This document shows, piece by piece, positions 36,655-46,875 of a stretch of DNA of 64,000 bases (the first letter of the stretch is position 1; each line of letters starts with the position of its first letter). Made by a program: the position numbers and the translations under genes. The stretch is from Edwardsiella tarda ATCC 15947 = NBRC 105688 (lineage in GTDB: Bacteria > Pseudomonadota > Gammaproteobacteria > Enterobacterales > Enterobacteriaceae). Location of the stretch: positions 3,224,001 through 3,288,000 of the forward strand of contig NZ_CP084506.1 of the NCBI RefSeq assembly GCF_003113495.2. The letters run 5' to 3'. The notes beneath the pieces were generated by a model. The model saw only the letters and a list, made by a program, of their open reading frames with translations, was not told where the DNA came from and did not search any database.

Positions 36655-37053
36655 AGTCTGCGCTCCCCTGTGATGATGATTGGCCATACATGACATTGGC
36701 CCACTGGAGCGCGCGTCAGCAAACCGTCAGGCTCCGCTGATAATTATAGAAAAGGAAGTAATCTTTTCCCGTTAGAAACAATAAATTTACCTGCATTTTT
36801 TTATTTAAAATTCATACTGTTACATTTATCGATAACCATTGGAATTTTGTGGGAATAAATATACTTTATAATCATTGAGATAATATTCCCTTCATCGCCC
36901 AGGCCCCACACTATATTTCTGTAAGATTAATATTAGTGAGGGGAAATAAGATCGAGGGTAACGAATCGTTTAATTTAATTAATCTATTCGCCTCCAACGC
37001 TCAGCCATACGCCAGGCTTGAAGCGCCCCGTCACTACCGCTATGCTGGCCACC
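36655..37053. other. cadBA promoter region / sprT upstream region
   Basis: About 400 nt, strongly AT-rich at 36760-36980, between divergent cadB and sprT. It should hold the acid-inducible cadBA promoter. I cannot assign operator sequences. No supportable ORF. Confidence 0.5.
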
Positions 37054-37569
37054 ATGAACACAGCACGTATTCCCATCGCCCTACAGCAGTCGGTCATGCA
37101 TACCCTGCGCAGCAAGTTGGCTCTCGCCGAACAACGGCTAGACGCCACGTTCCCCCTCCCCACACTGCACTACCGCCAACGTGGCACCATCGCCGGAACG
37201 GCCTGGCCCCAGCAGTGGGAGATCCGCCTCAACCCGATATTGTTGCTGGAGAATGGCCAACCCTTCATCACCGAAGTGATCCCACACGAGCTCGCCCATC
37301 TGCTGGTGTATCGCCAGTTTGGCCGTGTCGCCCCCCATGGCACTGAGTGGCGCTGGATGATGCGCGACATCCTCGACAGCGAGCCTCGTCGTACGCATCG
37401 TTTTACCGTCGACTCGGTGCGTGGGGCGACCTTCCCCTACCGTTGCCGTTGCCAGTTGCATCAGCTGACGCTACGCCGCCACAATCGCGTCCAACGCGGC
37501 GAATCGCGTTACCAATGCCGCCAGTGCGGAGACACCCTGTGCTGGAGTCCCGAGTCCGCCACACGCTAA
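37054..37569 (+). CDS. sprT: SprT family zinc-dependent metalloprotease-like protein
   Basis: Orthologue of E. coli SprT (YggI), a SprT/Spartan-like fold; bacterial function unclear. I start at 37054 ([15 protein letters not shown]), matching E. coli MKTSRLPIAIQQAVM; frames open further upstream. 171 residues. The HExxH metalloprotease motif is in [14 protein letters not shown], and two zinc-ribbon pairs lie at the C terminus (CRCQLHQ and CRQCGDTLC). First gene of the conserved sprT-endA-rsmE-gshB block; metK/galP side not preserved. Confidence 0.9.
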   Translation: MNTARIPIALQQSVMHTLRSKLALAEQRLDATFPLPTLHYRQRGTIAGTAWPQQWEIRLNPILLLENGQPFITEVIPHELAHLLVYRQFGRVAPHGTEWRWMMRDILDSEPRRTHRFTVDSVRGATFPYRCRCQLHQLTLRRHNRVQRGESRYQCRQCGDTLCWSPESATR

Positions 37570-37689
37570 ATCGCACGCAAAACTTTCCCATTCATTTCCC
37601 AAACTCTCGCGCGATAGCCGCAAAGGGTTGCCCGAGCGCATTGTATTGTCTACCCTGCTGGCTTTCTCACTGTGACAAGATTTTAGAAG

Positions 37690-38409
37690 ATGTCAGGCAA
37701 AACCCTACTCTCTCTCGCCGCCCTGTTGGGCGCCATGCTACTGCCGTTGAGTGCCCAGGCACAGGCAGATAAGATCCACAACTTCACCCAGGCCAAGGCC
37801 GTCGCCGTCAAGATCAACCATGATGCACCCGGTACCTTTTACTGTGGCTGCCGCATTGAATGGCAGGGGAAAAAAGGTACCCCCGATCTCGCCAGTTGCG
37901 GTTACCAGGTACGGAAGAATGCCCGTCGTGCCGAGCGCATCGAATGGGAGCACGTGATGCCGGCCTGGCAGTTTGGCCATCAACTCCAGTGCTGGCAGGA
38001 AGGGGGACGGAAAAACTGCGCCAAGAACCCAAACTATGTGCGCATCGAAACCGACCTGCATAACCTGCAACCGGCCATCGGCGAGGTGAATGGCGATCGC
38101 AGCAACTTCGCCTTCAGTCAGTGGCGTGGCGGCGAGGGGCAATACGGCCAGTGTACGATGAAGGTGGACTTTAAAAACAAGCAGGCAGAGCCGCCGGAAC
38201 GCGCACGTGGGGCCATCGCGCGCACCTACTTCTATATGCGCGATCGCTACCACATCCGCCTCTCTGCGCAGCAGACCCGCCTGTTTGAGGTGTGGAACCG
38301 TCAATACCCCGTCACCGCCTGGGAGTGTGAGCGTGAGGCTCGCATCGCCAAAGTACAGGGCAACCCGAACCCTTACGTCCAACAGGCCTGCGCGGCAAGC
38401 AAACCGTGA
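37690..38409 (+). CDS. endA: DNA-specific endonuclease I
   Basis: Periplasmic non-specific double-strand endonuclease, 239 residues. Signal peptide [24 protein letters not shown]. The active-site region is [20 protein letters not shown] (His-Asn-type metal-dependent nuclease), followed by [19 protein letters not shown]. Multiple cysteines (CGCRIEW, KNC, C-terminal QQACAASKP) match the disulfide-bonded family and depend on Dsb proteins. Start ATG at 37690. Confidence 0.93.
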   Translation: MSGKTLLSLAALLGAMLLPLSAQAQADKIHNFTQAKAVAVKINHDAPGTFYCGCRIEWQGKKGTPDLASCGYQVRKNARRAERIEWEHVMPAWQFGHQLQCWQEGGRKNCAKNPNYVRIETDLHNLQPAIGEVNGDRSNFAFSQWRGGEGQYGQCTMKVDFKNKQAEPPERARGAIARTYFYMRDRYHIRLSAQQTRLFEVWNRQYPVTAWECEREARIAKVQGNPNPYVQQACAASKP

Positions 38410-38470
38410 TCGCTTTCGCCATCACTGCCACTCGGCGCATGACGGGTATATAATCGCGCACAGTCGTGAA

Positions 38471-38495
38471 GGCGTGCCGAGGCACGCCCTTTTTA
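38471..38495 (+). terminator. Terminator after endA
   Basis: GGCGTGCC and GGCACGCC form an 8-bp stem with a 2-nt loop followed by CTTTTTA. Lies between endA and rsmE, so rsmE-gshB need another promoter or readthrough. Confidence 0.75.
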
Positions 38496-38514
38496 CCCTG
38501 TCTGAGGATCCTGC

Positions 38515-39246
38515 ATGCGCATTCCCCGTATTTACCACCCACAGCCCCTGAGCATTCCCGGCGAAGTCAACCTGTCCGACGATGCCGCCAACCACGTTGG
38601 CCGCGTCTTACGAATGGGACCCGGTCACGCCTTACAGCTGTTCGATGGCAGTAACCGGGTCTTCGACGCCGAGATCGTCAGTGCCGATAAGAAGAGCGTG
38701 CGCGTACGCCTGACGGCGGTGCATGAGGAGAACCGTGAGTCGCCATTGCACCTGCATCTGGGGCAGGTGATGTCACGCGGCGAAAAGATGGAGTTCACTA
38801 TCCAGAAGTCGATCGAGTTGGGCGTCAACGTCATTACCCCACTGATCTCCGAACGCTGTGGTGTACGGCTGGATGCGGAGCGGCTGGCGAAGAAGCAGCA
38901 GCAGTGGCAAAAGATCGCCATCGCCGCCTGTGAGCAGTGCGGGCGCAATAGCCTGGCGCTGATCCGCCCGGCGATGACGCTGGAGGCGTGGTGCGCCGAG
39001 CCGGACGATGGCCTGCGGCTCAACCTCCACCCGCGCGCCAGCGCCAGCATCAACACCCTGCCGCAGCCCCTCAGCCGGGTACGCTTGCTGATCGGCCCTG
39101 AGGGTGGCCTGTCGGCGAGTGAGATTGCCATGACCGCCGACTACCACTTTACTGATATTCTATTGGGGCCGCGCGTTCTGCGCACCGAGACGACGGCGTT
39201 AACCGCCATTACCGCACTTCAGGTCCGCTTTGGCGACTTAGGCTGA
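38515..39246 (+). CDS. rsmE: 16S rRNA m3U1498 methyltransferase
   Basis: SPOUT-class SAM methyltransferase acting on U1498 of 16S rRNA in the 30S subunit. 243 residues as in E. coli. N-terminal PUA-like domain ([32 protein letters not shown]), then the trefoil-knot SAM site [14 protein letters not shown] and [17 protein letters not shown]. Followed 32 nt later by gshB. Confidence 0.95.
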   Translation: MRIPRIYHPQPLSIPGEVNLSDDAANHVGRVLRMGPGHALQLFDGSNRVFDAEIVSADKKSVRVRLTAVHEENRESPLHLHLGQVMSRGEKMEFTIQKSIELGVNVITPLISERCGVRLDAERLAKKQQQWQKIAIAACEQCGRNSLALIRPAMTLEAWCAEPDDGLRLNLHPRASASINTLPQPLSRVRLLIGPEGGLSASEIAMTADYHFTDILLGPRVLRTETTALTAITALQVRFGDLG

Positions 39247-39278
39247 GGCAGAATCCGCGAAGGAGACAGGAGAATAGT

Positions 39279-40229
39279 ATGATTAAGCTCGGTATTGTGA
39301 TGGATCCCATCGCATCCATTAACATCAAGAAAGACACCAGCTTCGCCATGTTGCTGGAGGCACAGCGTCGCGGCTACCAACTGCACTATATGGAGATGGC
39401 CGATCTCTACCTACACCAGGGGGAAGCCCGCGCGCAGACGCGTCTGCTCAGCGTCAGCGACGATAAGACCAGCTGGTATCGTTTTGACGGCGAACAGGAT
39501 ATCGCGTTGGCCGATCTCGATGTGATCCTGATGCGTAAGGATCCGCCGTTCGACACCGAGTTTATCTACGCCACTTATATTCTGGAGCGCGCCGAGGCCC
39601 ACGGCACCCTGATCGTCAACAAACCACAGAGCCTGCGTGACTGCAACGAAAAGCTGTTTACCGCCTGGTTCGCCGACCTGACGCCGGATACCCTGGTCAC
39701 GCGCCGTGCCGACCATCTGCGCGACTTCCACGCTCGCCACGGCGATATCATTCTCAAGCCGTTGGATGGCATGGGCGGCGCCTCGATCTTCCGTATCAAG
39801 CAGGATGATGCGAACGTATCGGTGATCATCGAAACCCTCACCGAACACGGTCATCGTTTCTGCATGGCGCAAAACTACCTGCCCGCCATCAAGGAGGGTG
39901 ATAAGCGTGTCCTGGTCGTGGATGGCGAGCCGGTGCCTTACTGTCTGGCTCGTATTCCGAAGAGCGGTGAGACGCGCGGCAACCTGGCGGCCGGCGGGCG
40001 CGGCGAGGCCCGTCCCCTGAGCGAGAGTGACTGGGCCATCGCACGTAAGGTTGCGCCGATCCTCAAGCAGAAGGGGCTGATCTTCGTCGGTCTGGACATC
40101 ATCGGCGACCGTCTGACGGAGATCAACGTCACCAGCCCGACCTGTGTTCGCGAGATCGAGGCGGCCTTCCCGGTCTCCATCACCGGGATGTTGATGGATG
40201 CCATCGAGGCCCGCCTAGCCGCACGCTGA
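39279..40229 (+). CDS. gshB: Glutathione synthetase
   Basis: ATP-grasp ligase joining gamma-glutamylcysteine and glycine. 316 residues (E. coli 316). N-terminal MIKLGIVMDPIASINIKKDT, DVILMRKDPPFDTEFIYATY, the ATP-grasp lysine in DIILKPLDGMGGASIF, and the C-terminal LTEINVTSPTCVREIE metal-binding region are all present. SD GGAGAC. Downstream gap to yqgE contains a weak GC hairpin near 40254-40277. Confidence 0.97.
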   Translation: MIKLGIVMDPIASINIKKDTSFAMLLEAQRRGYQLHYMEMADLYLHQGEARAQTRLLSVSDDKTSWYRFDGEQDIALADLDVILMRKDPPFDTEFIYATYILERAEAHGTLIVNKPQSLRDCNEKLFTAWFADLTPDTLVTRRADHLRDFHARHGDIILKPLDGMGGASIFRIKQDDANVSVIIETLTEHGHRFCMAQNYLPAIKEGDKRVLVVDGEPVPYCLARIPKSGETRGNLAAGGRGEARPLSESDWAIARKVAPILKQKGLIFVGLDIIGDRLTEINVTSPTCVREIEAAFPVSITGMLMDAIEARLAAR

Positions 40230-40440
40230 TTGATGCCATCTAGGTAACCGCTCGGGGCGGGTAAAACACTCGCCCCAGTATTTTCCGTTGTCTCACCCTC
40301 GCCTTCTCCCGCGCCAGCACGCTGTCGGCCTACGCCGCCATAGCATGCGCTGCATCGAATACCCGCCGCTCGCCCCGTGACTTGCGCGGCAAAAATTCGC
40401 ATACTGATGCCTACAAAAACAGCGAGTTGAAAATATCACC

Positions 40441-41004
40441 ATGAAACTAGCGCACCATTTTCTGATTGCCATGCCTTCTATGCAGGACAGTCGCTTCAAA
40501 CGCACCGTCATCTATGTGTGCGAGCACAATGAGGATGGCGCCATGGGCATGATCATTAATAAACCCCTGGAGCAGCTCACCTTATCCACCCTGCTGGAGA
40601 AGCTCGACATCGAGCCGACGCCACGCGACGCCGCCATCCGCCTCGATAAGCCGGTGCTAGCCGGTGGCCCATTGGCAGAAGATCGCGGCTTCGTCCTGCA
40701 CAGCCCGAGCGATGCCTTCGGCTCCAGCGCCGACATCGGCCCCGGCTGTATGCTGACCACCTCGCGCGACGTGTTGGAGACTCTGGGTACCGATCGTCAG
40801 CCTGAGGAGATCCTGGTCACCTTGGGTTACTGTAGCTGGAGCAAAGGGCAACTGGAGCAAGAGTTGCTCGACAACGCCTGGTTGACGGTGGAAGCCGACA
40901 GTCAGATCCTATTCCACACCCCGCTGGCTGACCGCTGGATCTGCGCGGCGAAAAAGCTGGGGGTGGATATCCGTAATATGCCTTGTAACGCAGGACACGC
41001 CTGA
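40441..41004 (+). CDS. yqgE: UPF0301/AlgH family protein YqgE
   Basis: 187-residue YqgE/AlgH family protein of unknown biochemical role. N terminus [19 protein letters not shown], then [37 protein letters not shown] and [19 protein letters not shown], all family hallmarks. Stop overlaps the ruvX start by one base (TGATG). Confidence 0.93.
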   Translation: MKLAHHFLIAMPSMQDSRFKRTVIYVCEHNEDGAMGMIINKPLEQLTLSTLLEKLDIEPTPRDAAIRLDKPVLAGGPLAEDRGFVLHSPSDAFGSSADIGPGCMLTTSRDVLETLGTDRQPEEILVTLGYCSWSKGQLEQELLDNAWLTVEADSQILFHTPLADRWICAAKKLGVDIRNMPCNAGHA

Positions 41005-41426
41005 TGAATTCCCGTACCTTACTCGCCTTCGACTTTGGCACCCGCAGCATCGGCTGCGCCATCGGTCAGGAGCTGACCGGCAGCGCGCGCCCGCTGCAAT
41101 CCTTTAAGGCCAACGAGGGTATTCCCGACTGGCAGCAGATAGAAAAGGTGCTACGCGAATGGCAGCCGGATCTGGTGGTGGTCGGCCTGCCGCTGAACAT
41201 GGATGGCAGTGAACAACCGCTGACGCAACTCGCGCGCAAGTTCGCCAATCGCCTGCATGGCCGCTTCGGTGTACAGATTGCCCTGCATGACGAACGCCTG
41301 AGCACCGTCGAGGCCCGCGCCCACCTGTTCGCCGATGGCGGTTACCGTGCCTTGGAGAAGGGACGCGTCGACGCCGCCTCCGCCGCGCTGATCCTCGAAA
41401 GCTGGTTCGATAATCACGCCGGCTAA
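41004..41426 (+). CDS. ruvX: RuvX/YqgF family RNase H-fold nuclease
   Basis: YqgF, an RNase H-like nuclease annotated as a Holliday-junction resolvase and in E. coli linked to 16S rRNA 5'-end maturation. 140 residues. Acidic site residues lie in [16 protein letters not shown] (Asp near residue 9), [14 protein letters not shown], and [10 protein letters not shown]; the C-terminal aspartate is in [15 protein letters not shown]. Translationally coupled to yqgE. The next gene of the E. coli cluster, yggR, is absent. Confidence 0.94.
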   Translation: MNSRTLLAFDFGTRSIGCAIGQELTGSARPLQSFKANEGIPDWQQIEKVLREWQPDLVVVGLPLNMDGSEQPLTQLARKFANRLHGRFGVQIALHDERLSTVEARAHLFADGGYRALEKGRVDAASAALILESWFDNHAG

Positions 41427-41619
41427 CGACCATCCCGCCGCCGCGCACCGCCGCGATGGATTGACTCTCGCTAAAACGCCCCCATCTATGAACGATGGGA
41501 CGCCGCCCCAGGCATTGGCGCGAAGCGTGCAGCGCGGCGCCGTTTTGCTTTACACTACGCGAGGGTTGCCGCCGCTCAGTGCGACCGGCACGATTTCCCA
41601 CTCCCCGGGACGAGGCATC

Positions 41620-42330
41620 ATGAACAGTACCATTGAACACCAGCTCAACGCGGTCCGTCAGCGTATCGCCCGCGCGGCCGAACAGTGCGGGCGCGACCCG
41701 CACGCCATCACGCTATTGGCGGTCAGCAAGACCAAGCCCATCGCCGACATCGACGCCGCCATCGCTGCGGGTCAACGTGCCTTCGGCGAAAACTATGTGC
41801 AGGAAGGCGTTAGCAAGATCCAGCATTACCGCCAACAGCCCGGTGAGACGACATTGACCTGGCACTTCATCGGACCGCTCCAATCCAATAAGAGCCGCCT
41901 GGTCGCCGAGCATTTCGATTGGATCCATACTATCGATCGTGTAAAAATCGCCCAACGCCTAAACGAACAGCGCCCGGCGACGTTAGCGCCGCTCAATGTG
42001 TTGATCCAGGTGAACATCAGCGACGAACAGAGCAAGTCCGGGATCGCCCTGGAGCAGGTCGATGCGCTGGCAGACGCCATCAGCCAGTTACCCAATCTAC
42101 GCCTGCGTGGCCTGATGGCCATCCCGGCGCCAGAGGACGATCCGGCGCGGCAGTTGGCCGTCTGCCGTCGTATGGCTCAGGCGCTGCAAACCCTGCAACA
42201 GCGTTACCCGCAGTTGGATACCCTGTCGCTGGGGATGACCCACGACATGGAGGCCGCCATCGCCGCCGGCAGCACCCTGGTGCGTATCGGCACCGCGATT
42301 TTCGGCGCACGCGACTACGGTCACGCCTAA
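41620..42330 (+). CDS. yggS: PLP homeostasis protein YggS
   Basis: PLP-binding TIM-barrel protein (PLPBP/PROSC family) with a role in vitamin B6 and amino-acid homeostasis and no known catalytic activity. Start at 41620 (MNSTIEHQLNAVRQRIARAA) with ACGAGG upstream; the open frame extends to 41461 without an SD. 236 residues. PLP lysine in LLAVSKTKPI near residue 36; WHFIGPLQSNKSR and LSLGMTHDMEAAIAAGSTLVRIGTAIFG (in part) complete the family signature. Confidence 0.94.
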   Translation: MNSTIEHQLNAVRQRIARAAEQCGRDPHAITLLAVSKTKPIADIDAAIAAGQRAFGENYVQEGVSKIQHYRQQPGETTLTWHFIGPLQSNKSRLVAEHFDWIHTIDRVKIAQRLNEQRPATLAPLNVLIQVNISDEQSKSGIALEQVDALADAISQLPNLRLRGLMAIPAPEDDPARQLAVCRRMAQALQTLQQRYPQLDTLSLGMTHDMEAAIAAGSTLVRIGTAIFGARDYGHA

Positions 42331-42344
42331 CACACGGCGACGTC

Positions 42345-42371
42345 AGGCTGCCGACGGCAGCCTGTTTTATC
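42345..42371 (+). terminator. Hairpin between yggS and yggT
   Basis: AGGCTGCC and GGCAGCCT form an 8-bp stem with a 3-nt loop, followed by GTTTTAT. It may attenuate reading from yggS into yggT. Confidence 0.7.
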
Positions 42372-42427
42372 ACCCCGTCCGGCGCACCGGCGGGTAAGCT
42401 TTATTATCGATGGAAAAAGGGCTTTTC

Positions 42428-42982
42428 ATGCTAACACTGACGTTTCTGGTCAAAACCCTGCTCGATCTGTATGTCATGGTGCTGCTATTGCGTATCTGGA
42501 TGCAGTGGGCACGTAGCGACTTCTACAACCCGCTCTCGCAGTTTATCGTCAAGCTGACCCAACCGGTGGTCGCACCGCTGCGTCGCATCCTGCCGCCGCT
42601 GGGGCCGATCGACTCCGCCTCGCTGCTGTTGGCGTTCATCCTGATGACCGTCAAATACCCGCTACTGTTACTGATCCAGAGCGGTTCGCTCTCCCTCAGT
42701 CCCTATAACCTACTCTTTGGCCTGATCTCGGTGGTCAAGTCCGCCGGTTATCTGGTGTTCTGGGTGATCATCATCCGCTCCATCATGAGCTGGATAAGCC
42801 AGGGGCGCAGCCCGATGGACTATGTACTCTATCAACTGACCGAGCCGATGATGGCGCCGATCCGCCGCATCATCCCGGCGATGGGTGGGCTAGACTTCTC
42901 CGCCATGGTGGTGATTCTGGTGCTCTATCTGCTCAACTATTTGGGCATCGATCTATTCGGCCAGCTGTGGTTCCTGCTGTGA
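42428..42982 (+). CDS. yggT: YggT family integral membrane protein
   Basis: 184-residue inner-membrane protein with two copies of a YggT/YCF19 repeat: [20 protein letters not shown]...[12 protein letters not shown] in the first half and [20 protein letters not shown]...[14 protein letters not shown] in the second. Function not firmly established; linked to osmotic-stress tolerance in E. coli. Start at 42428 ([15 protein letters not shown]), agreeing with E. coli MNTLTFLL; an in-frame ATG at 42410 overlaps the likely SD. Stop overlaps the yggU GTG. Confidence 0.9.
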   Translation: MLTLTFLVKTLLDLYVMVLLLRIWMQWARSDFYNPLSQFIVKLTQPVVAPLRRILPPLGPIDSASLLLAFILMTVKYPLLLLIQSGSLSLSPYNLLFGLISVVKSAGYLVFWVIIIRSIMSWISQGRSPMDYVLYQLTEPMMAPIRRIIPAMGGLDFSAMVVILVLYLLNYLGIDLFGQLWFLL

Positions 42983-43269
42983 GTGCAGTCAGTCGAGCAG
43001 GCGATGACTGGATCCTGCGGCTGTATATTCAGCCCAAGGCCAGTCGCGATCAGATCGTCGGCCTGCATGGTGAAGAGTTGAAGGTGGCGATCACCGCACC
43101 GCCGGTCGATGGTCAGGCTAACGCTCACCTGATAAAATTCATCGCCAAACAGTTTCGTGTCGCCAAGAGCCTAATCACCATCGAGAAGGGGGAATTGGGG
43201 CGCCATAAACAGCTGCGCATCCACCAGCCGCAACAGATCCCCGACGTGGTGGCGGCAGCGCTCGAATAA
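42979..43269 (+). CDS. yggU: UPF0235 (DUF167) family protein YggU
   Basis: 96-residue small alpha/beta protein of unknown role. I use the GTG at 42979 ([18 protein letters not shown]), which overlaps the yggT stop and agrees with the E. coli MSAV start; a GTG at 42967 is possible. Family core: [40 protein letters not shown] and [12 protein letters not shown]. Confidence 0.92.
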   Translation: MSAVSRAGDDWILRLYIQPKASRDQIVGLHGEELKVAITAPPVDGQANAHLIKFIAKQFRVAKSLITIEKGELGRHKQLRIHQPQQIPDVVAAALE

Positions 43270-43304
43270 CGGCGGGAAACACCCTCGCCGCACACTGATA
43301 CGAC

Positions 43305-43335
43305 ACAACGGCAGGCCCTATCGGCCTGCCGTTGT
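43305..43335 (+). other. Perfect 13-bp hairpin upstream of rdgB
   Basis: ACAACGGCAGGCC and GGCCTGCCGTTGT pair without mismatch around CTATC. It ends 19 nt before the rdgB start and has no clear T-run. It may be an attenuator or a processing site separating yggU from rdgB-hemW. Confidence 0.7.
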
Positions 43336-43354
43336 CCTCAATAGGATCCGAATC

Positions 43355-43948
43355 ATGCAACAAGTGGTACTCGCCACCGGTAACGCCGGTAAAGTCCGTG
43401 AACTGGCCTCCCTGCTGGCCGACTTTGGCCTGGACATCGTTGCCCAGAGCGAATTGGGCATCGACAGTGCCGAAGAGACCGGGCTGACCTTTATCGAAAA
43501 CGCCATCCTCAAGGCTCGCCATGCCGCTCGCCAGAGCGGATTACCGGCGATCGCCGACGACTCTGGCCTGGCCGTCGATGCGCTCGGCGGCGCGCCAGGG
43601 ATCTACTCCGCTCGTTATGCCGGTGAGGAGGCCAACGATGCGGCCAACATGGAAAAATTGCTGCATGCCCTGCGTGACGTCCCCACCGGCCAGCGCCAGG
43701 CTCGCTTCCACTGTGTACTGGTCTATCTGCGCCACGCCGACGATCCGACCCCGCTGGTATGCCACGGCGTCTGGCAGGGCGAGATCGCCACGGCACCCTG
43801 TGGCGAAGGCGGCTTCGGCTACGATCCCCTCTTCTTCATCCCGGCGCTGGGCTGCACCGCGGCGCAACTGAGCCGCGAGCAAAAGCGCGCCATTTCACAC
43901 CGAGGCCAGGCACTGCAACAGCTATTGGATCTGATGCGCCATGCTTAA
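43355..43948 (+). CDS. rdgB: dITP/XTP pyrophosphatase RdgB
   Basis: HAM1-family housecleaning enzyme hydrolysing dITP, ITP and XTP to monophosphates. 197 residues (E. coli 197). N-terminal [17 protein letters not shown] (substrate-binding), [19 protein letters not shown], the metal-binding [21 protein letters not shown] and the C-terminal [13 protein letters not shown] and [18 protein letters not shown]. Overlaps hemW by 8 nt. Confidence 0.96.
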   Translation: MQQVVLATGNAGKVRELASLLADFGLDIVAQSELGIDSAEETGLTFIENAILKARHAARQSGLPAIADDSGLAVDALGGAPGIYSARYAGEEANDAANMEKLLHALRDVPTGQRQARFHCVLVYLRHADDPTPLVCHGVWQGEIATAPCGEGGFGYDPLFFIPALGCTAAQLSREQKRAISHRGQALQQLLDLMRHA

Positions 43949-45071
43949 GCTGCCGCCGCTCAGCCTGTATATCCATATTCCCTGGTGCGTACAGAAGTGC
44001 CCCTACTGTGACTTCAACTCCCATGCGCAGAAGGGCGAGATCCCACAACAGGCTTATGTCGACCACCTGCTGGCCGATCTGGATCAGGAGTTGCCGCGCG
44101 TCGCCGGGCGCCCCCTGAGCACCCTCTTCATCGGTGGTGGCACGCCTAGCTTGTTCAGCGGTGAGGCGTTGCAACGGCTGTTGGATGGCGTCCGTGCTCG
44201 CCTGCCGTTGGCAGCCGATGCCGAGATCACCATGGAGGCGAATCCGGGCACCGTAGAGGCCGAGCGTTTCAGTGCCTACCAACGCGCCGGGGTCAACCGC
44301 ATCTCCATCGGGGTGCAAAGCTTCAGTGCCGACAAACTCCAACGCCTGGGACGCATCCATGGCCCCCAAGAGGCCATCGCCGCCGCGCAACTCGCATCAA
44401 GCCTAGGATTACGGAGTTTTAACCTGGATCTGATGCATGGCCTGCCACAGCAGAGTCAGCAGGAGGCACTAGACGATCTACGCCAAGCCATCGCCCTGAA
44501 TCCGCCACATCTCTCGTGGTATCAGCTCACCATCGAGCCGAATACCCTATTCGGTTCACGCCCGCCGCGCCTGCCGGATGACGATGCCCTGTGGGAGATC
44601 TTCGAGCAGGGCGACCGCCTGCTACGGGCCAACGGCTACCAGCAATACGAAACGTCGGCCTACGCCTTAGCGGGACGCCAGTGCCAGCATAACCTCAATT
44701 ACTGGCGCTTCGGCGATTACCTCGGCATCGGTTGCGGGGCTCACGGCAAACTGACCTTCGTCGACGGACGCATTGAGCGGCGCGCCAAGACGCGCCATCC
44801 GCGTGGCTATATGCAGGGAAACTACCTGGATCAGCAGCAACAGGTAACGTTAGCGGATCGCCCGTTCGAGTTCTTCATGAATCGCTTCCGTCTACTGGAG
44901 CCGGCGCCGCGCGCCGACTTTACCGCCTACACCGGGGTGGACGAGGCGACCATCCGCCCGCAGTTGGAGGCGGCGCTAGCGCAGGGCTACATCAGTGAAA
45001 GCCCCAGCCACTGGCAGATCACGCCACACGGCAAGCTGTTCCTTAACTCGCTGCTGGAGCTGTTCCTCTAA
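43941..45071 (+). CDS. hemW: Heme chaperone HemW (radical SAM, formerly coproporphyrinogen III oxidase-like)
   Basis: Radical SAM protein; the family is now described as a heme chaperone rather than a true HemN oxidase. 376 residues. The 4Fe-4S/SAM motif [11 protein letters not shown] (CxxxCxxC) lies near residue 16. [36 protein letters not shown] and [16 protein letters not shown] follow. Shorter N terminus than HemN and lacking the HemN-specific cysteine context. Translationally coupled to rdgB. Confidence 0.94.
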   Translation: MLKLPPLSLYIHIPWCVQKCPYCDFNSHAQKGEIPQQAYVDHLLADLDQELPRVAGRPLSTLFIGGGTPSLFSGEALQRLLDGVRARLPLAADAEITMEANPGTVEAERFSAYQRAGVNRISIGVQSFSADKLQRLGRIHGPQEAIAAAQLASSLGLRSFNLDLMHGLPQQSQQEALDDLRQAIALNPPHLSWYQLTIEPNTLFGSRPPRLPDDDALWEIFEQGDRLLRANGYQQYETSAYALAGRQCQHNLNYWRFGDYLGIGCGAHGKLTFVDGRIERRAKTRHPRGYMQGNYLDQQQQVTLADRPFEFFMNRFRLLEPAPRADFTAYTGVDEATIRPQLEAALAQGYISESPSHWQITPHGKLFLNSLLELFL

Positions 45072-45120
45072 CCCCGGCCCTCCTACGGCGCCCTCGTCAC
45101 TGCAAGGGCGCCGCGTGGCC

Positions 45121-46749
45121 TCAATGGGCGCGGATATACATGTCCTTGGTGTAGATATAGTCCATATTGCCGGGATTAAACCCGCCGACATAGGGCTTCA
45201 CTAACCGTACGCTGACGTAGTGATAGAGTGGAATCGTGGGAACATCCTCGGCCAGGATGGCCTCGGCCTGTTGGAACAACTGCTGGCGCTCCGCCTGATC
45301 CTGACTGGCCACCGCCTGCGTCAACAAGGCATCGAAACGGGGATTGCTGTACTTCGGCGTATTGTTGCTGTCACCGCTACGAAAACCACTCAACATCGCC
45401 GCCGGATCGTCATAGTCGGCGATCCAAGAGGTCCGAACCAGCTCGAAGTCGCCATTGCGCATGGTATCCAGCAGGGATTTCCACTCCTGATTATTCAACT
45501 TAGCCTCGACCCCCAGATTCTTCTTCCACATCGAGGCGGCGGCGATGGCGATACGCTGATGTCCCTCGGAGGTGTTATACAGCAACGAGAAACTCAGCGG
45601 ATTAGCGGGCCCGAATCCTGCCTCGGCCAGCAACGCCTTGGCTCGCTCAAAACGCTTCTCACGCGGCCAACTGGCGTAATCTGGGCCATGGAACGTCATG
45701 CCACCGATATGCTCGGCGCTGAGCAACCAGGCGGGGCGCTGCCCTTGGCCGAGCACCTTCTCCGCGATGACATCCTTGTCCAGCCCCAGATTCAGGGCCA
45801 GGCGCACCCGCGCATCATCGAAGGGTGCCTTACGGGTATTGAAGTGGTAATAGTAGGTACCGAGCTTGGGGAAGATCTGGATCTCATCGCCCAACTCCTT
45901 GCGCAGGGCGGCGAACTGCGGACTCGGGATGCTGCTAATGTCGAGTTCCCCGGCGCGATAACGGTTAAAACCAGCCGTCTCCGAGGCGATCGGCAGATAG
46001 GTGACCCGATCGATGACTGTGTGGGCATCATCCCAGTAACGCGGGTTGCGAACTCCGCTCACGCGCTCGTTAACGATCCAATCGCCGAGGGTATAGGCGC
46101 CATTGCCCACAAAGTTGCCTGGCTGGGTCCACTTGTCGCCATAACGGGCGATCACCCGCGCGTTGAGCGGCACCAGCGTCGGATGCACCACCATCGGCAG
46201 GAAGGTGGACAACGGCTGCACCAAGGTGACGCGCAACGTGCGCGCATCCGGTGCCGCGACGCCTAATGCGCTGGGCGGCAGCTTGCCCTCTTGAATCTCA
46301 CTAGCGTTCTCCACCCCCATATTGACCAAGTAGGTGCCGTAGGGCGAGGCGGTGGCCGGGTCGATCAGCCGCTGCCAACTAAATACCAGATCCTGCGCCG
46401 TCAGCGCCTCACCGTTGGACCACTGCAGATCGGGGCGTAGCGAGAAGGTCCATATCCGCCCATCCTCGCTTTGCCAGCGCTCGGCCAACCCGGGACGCAG
46501 CTTCCCCTCGCCATCGAGGGTCAACAGCCCCTCGAAGAAGTCACGGATGATGTTGAACTCCACATCGCTCTCCGACTTGTGTGGGTCGAGGGAGGCGGGC
46601 TCGCTACCATTATTACGCGTCAATACCTGATTCACCGCCAGCGCCTCCCCCGCAGGCACCACGGCGGCGTATGAAACTGTAGGGAGAGCCAGTCCAATCG
46701 CAAGCATAAAAAAGCCATATCTAAACAATGAATTATATTTAATTTTCAT
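45121..46749 (-). CDS. OppA/MppA-like oligopeptide ABC-transporter substrate-binding protein
   Basis: Family 5 extracellular solute-binding protein, 542 residues. Start at 46749 (MKIKYNSLFRYGFFMLAIGL), seven bases after GGAGGG; a signal peptide ends near TVSYA. Conserved segments: EPASLDPHKSESDVEFNIIRD near residue 50, GLAERWQSEDGRIWTFSLR, VGNGAYTLGDW and a C-terminal EAILAEDVPTIPLYHY. No permease or ATPase genes lie nearby, so it must use components encoded elsewhere (as MppA shares OppBCDF). Peptide, murein peptide or nickel chelate are all possible ligands. Confidence 0.85.
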   Translation of the reverse strand: MKIKYNSLFRYGFFMLAIGLALPTVSYAAVVPAGEALAVNQVLTRNNGSEPASLDPHKSESDVEFNIIRDFFEGLLTLDGEGKLRPGLAERWQSEDGRIWTFSLRPDLQWSNGEALTAQDLVFSWQRLIDPATASPYGTYLVNMGVENASEIQEGKLPPSALGVAAPDARTLRVTLVQPLSTFLPMVVHPTLVPLNARVIARYGDKWTQPGNFVGNGAYTLGDWIVNERVSGVRNPRYWDDAHTVIDRVTYLPIASETAGFNRYRAGELDISSIPSPQFAALRKELGDEIQIFPKLGTYYYHFNTRKAPFDDARVRLALNLGLDKDVIAEKVLGQGQRPAWLLSAEHIGGMTFHGPDYASWPREKRFERAKALLAEAGFGPANPLSFSLLYNTSEGHQRIAIAAASMWKKNLGVEAKLNNQEWKSLLDTMRNGDFELVRTSWIADYDDPAAMLSGFRSGDSNNTPKYSNPRFDALLTQAVASQDQAERQQLFQQAEAILAEDVPTIPLYHYVSVRLVKPYVGGFNPGNMDYIYTKDMYIRAH

Positions 46750-46824
46750 ATAGTTACCCTCCATGGTCGATGTGGGTAACATTAAAACAGCAAAGCAAGA
46801 CAGATGGCAGGGCAAAAGATGGCA

Positions 46825-46851
46825 CAAAAAAACCCGGCACACGGGCCGGGT
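46825..46851 (-). terminator. Terminator of yggN/glsB
   Basis: ACCCGGC and GCCGGGT form a 7-bp stem with a 6-nt loop; the neighbouring A-run gives seven T residues on the minus strand. It lies just past the yggN stop. Confidence 0.85.
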
Positions 46852-46875
46852 CATATTCTGTGGCGTGGATCACCG

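Noticed and set aside
40254-40283. GC hairpin between gshB and yqgE
   Set aside because: Stem is short with a large loop and only a weak T tract, so not listed as a terminator.
41104-41703. 199-codon minus-strand ORF over ruvX/yggS
   Set aside because: Arginine-rich antisense shadow of ruvX and the start of yggS.
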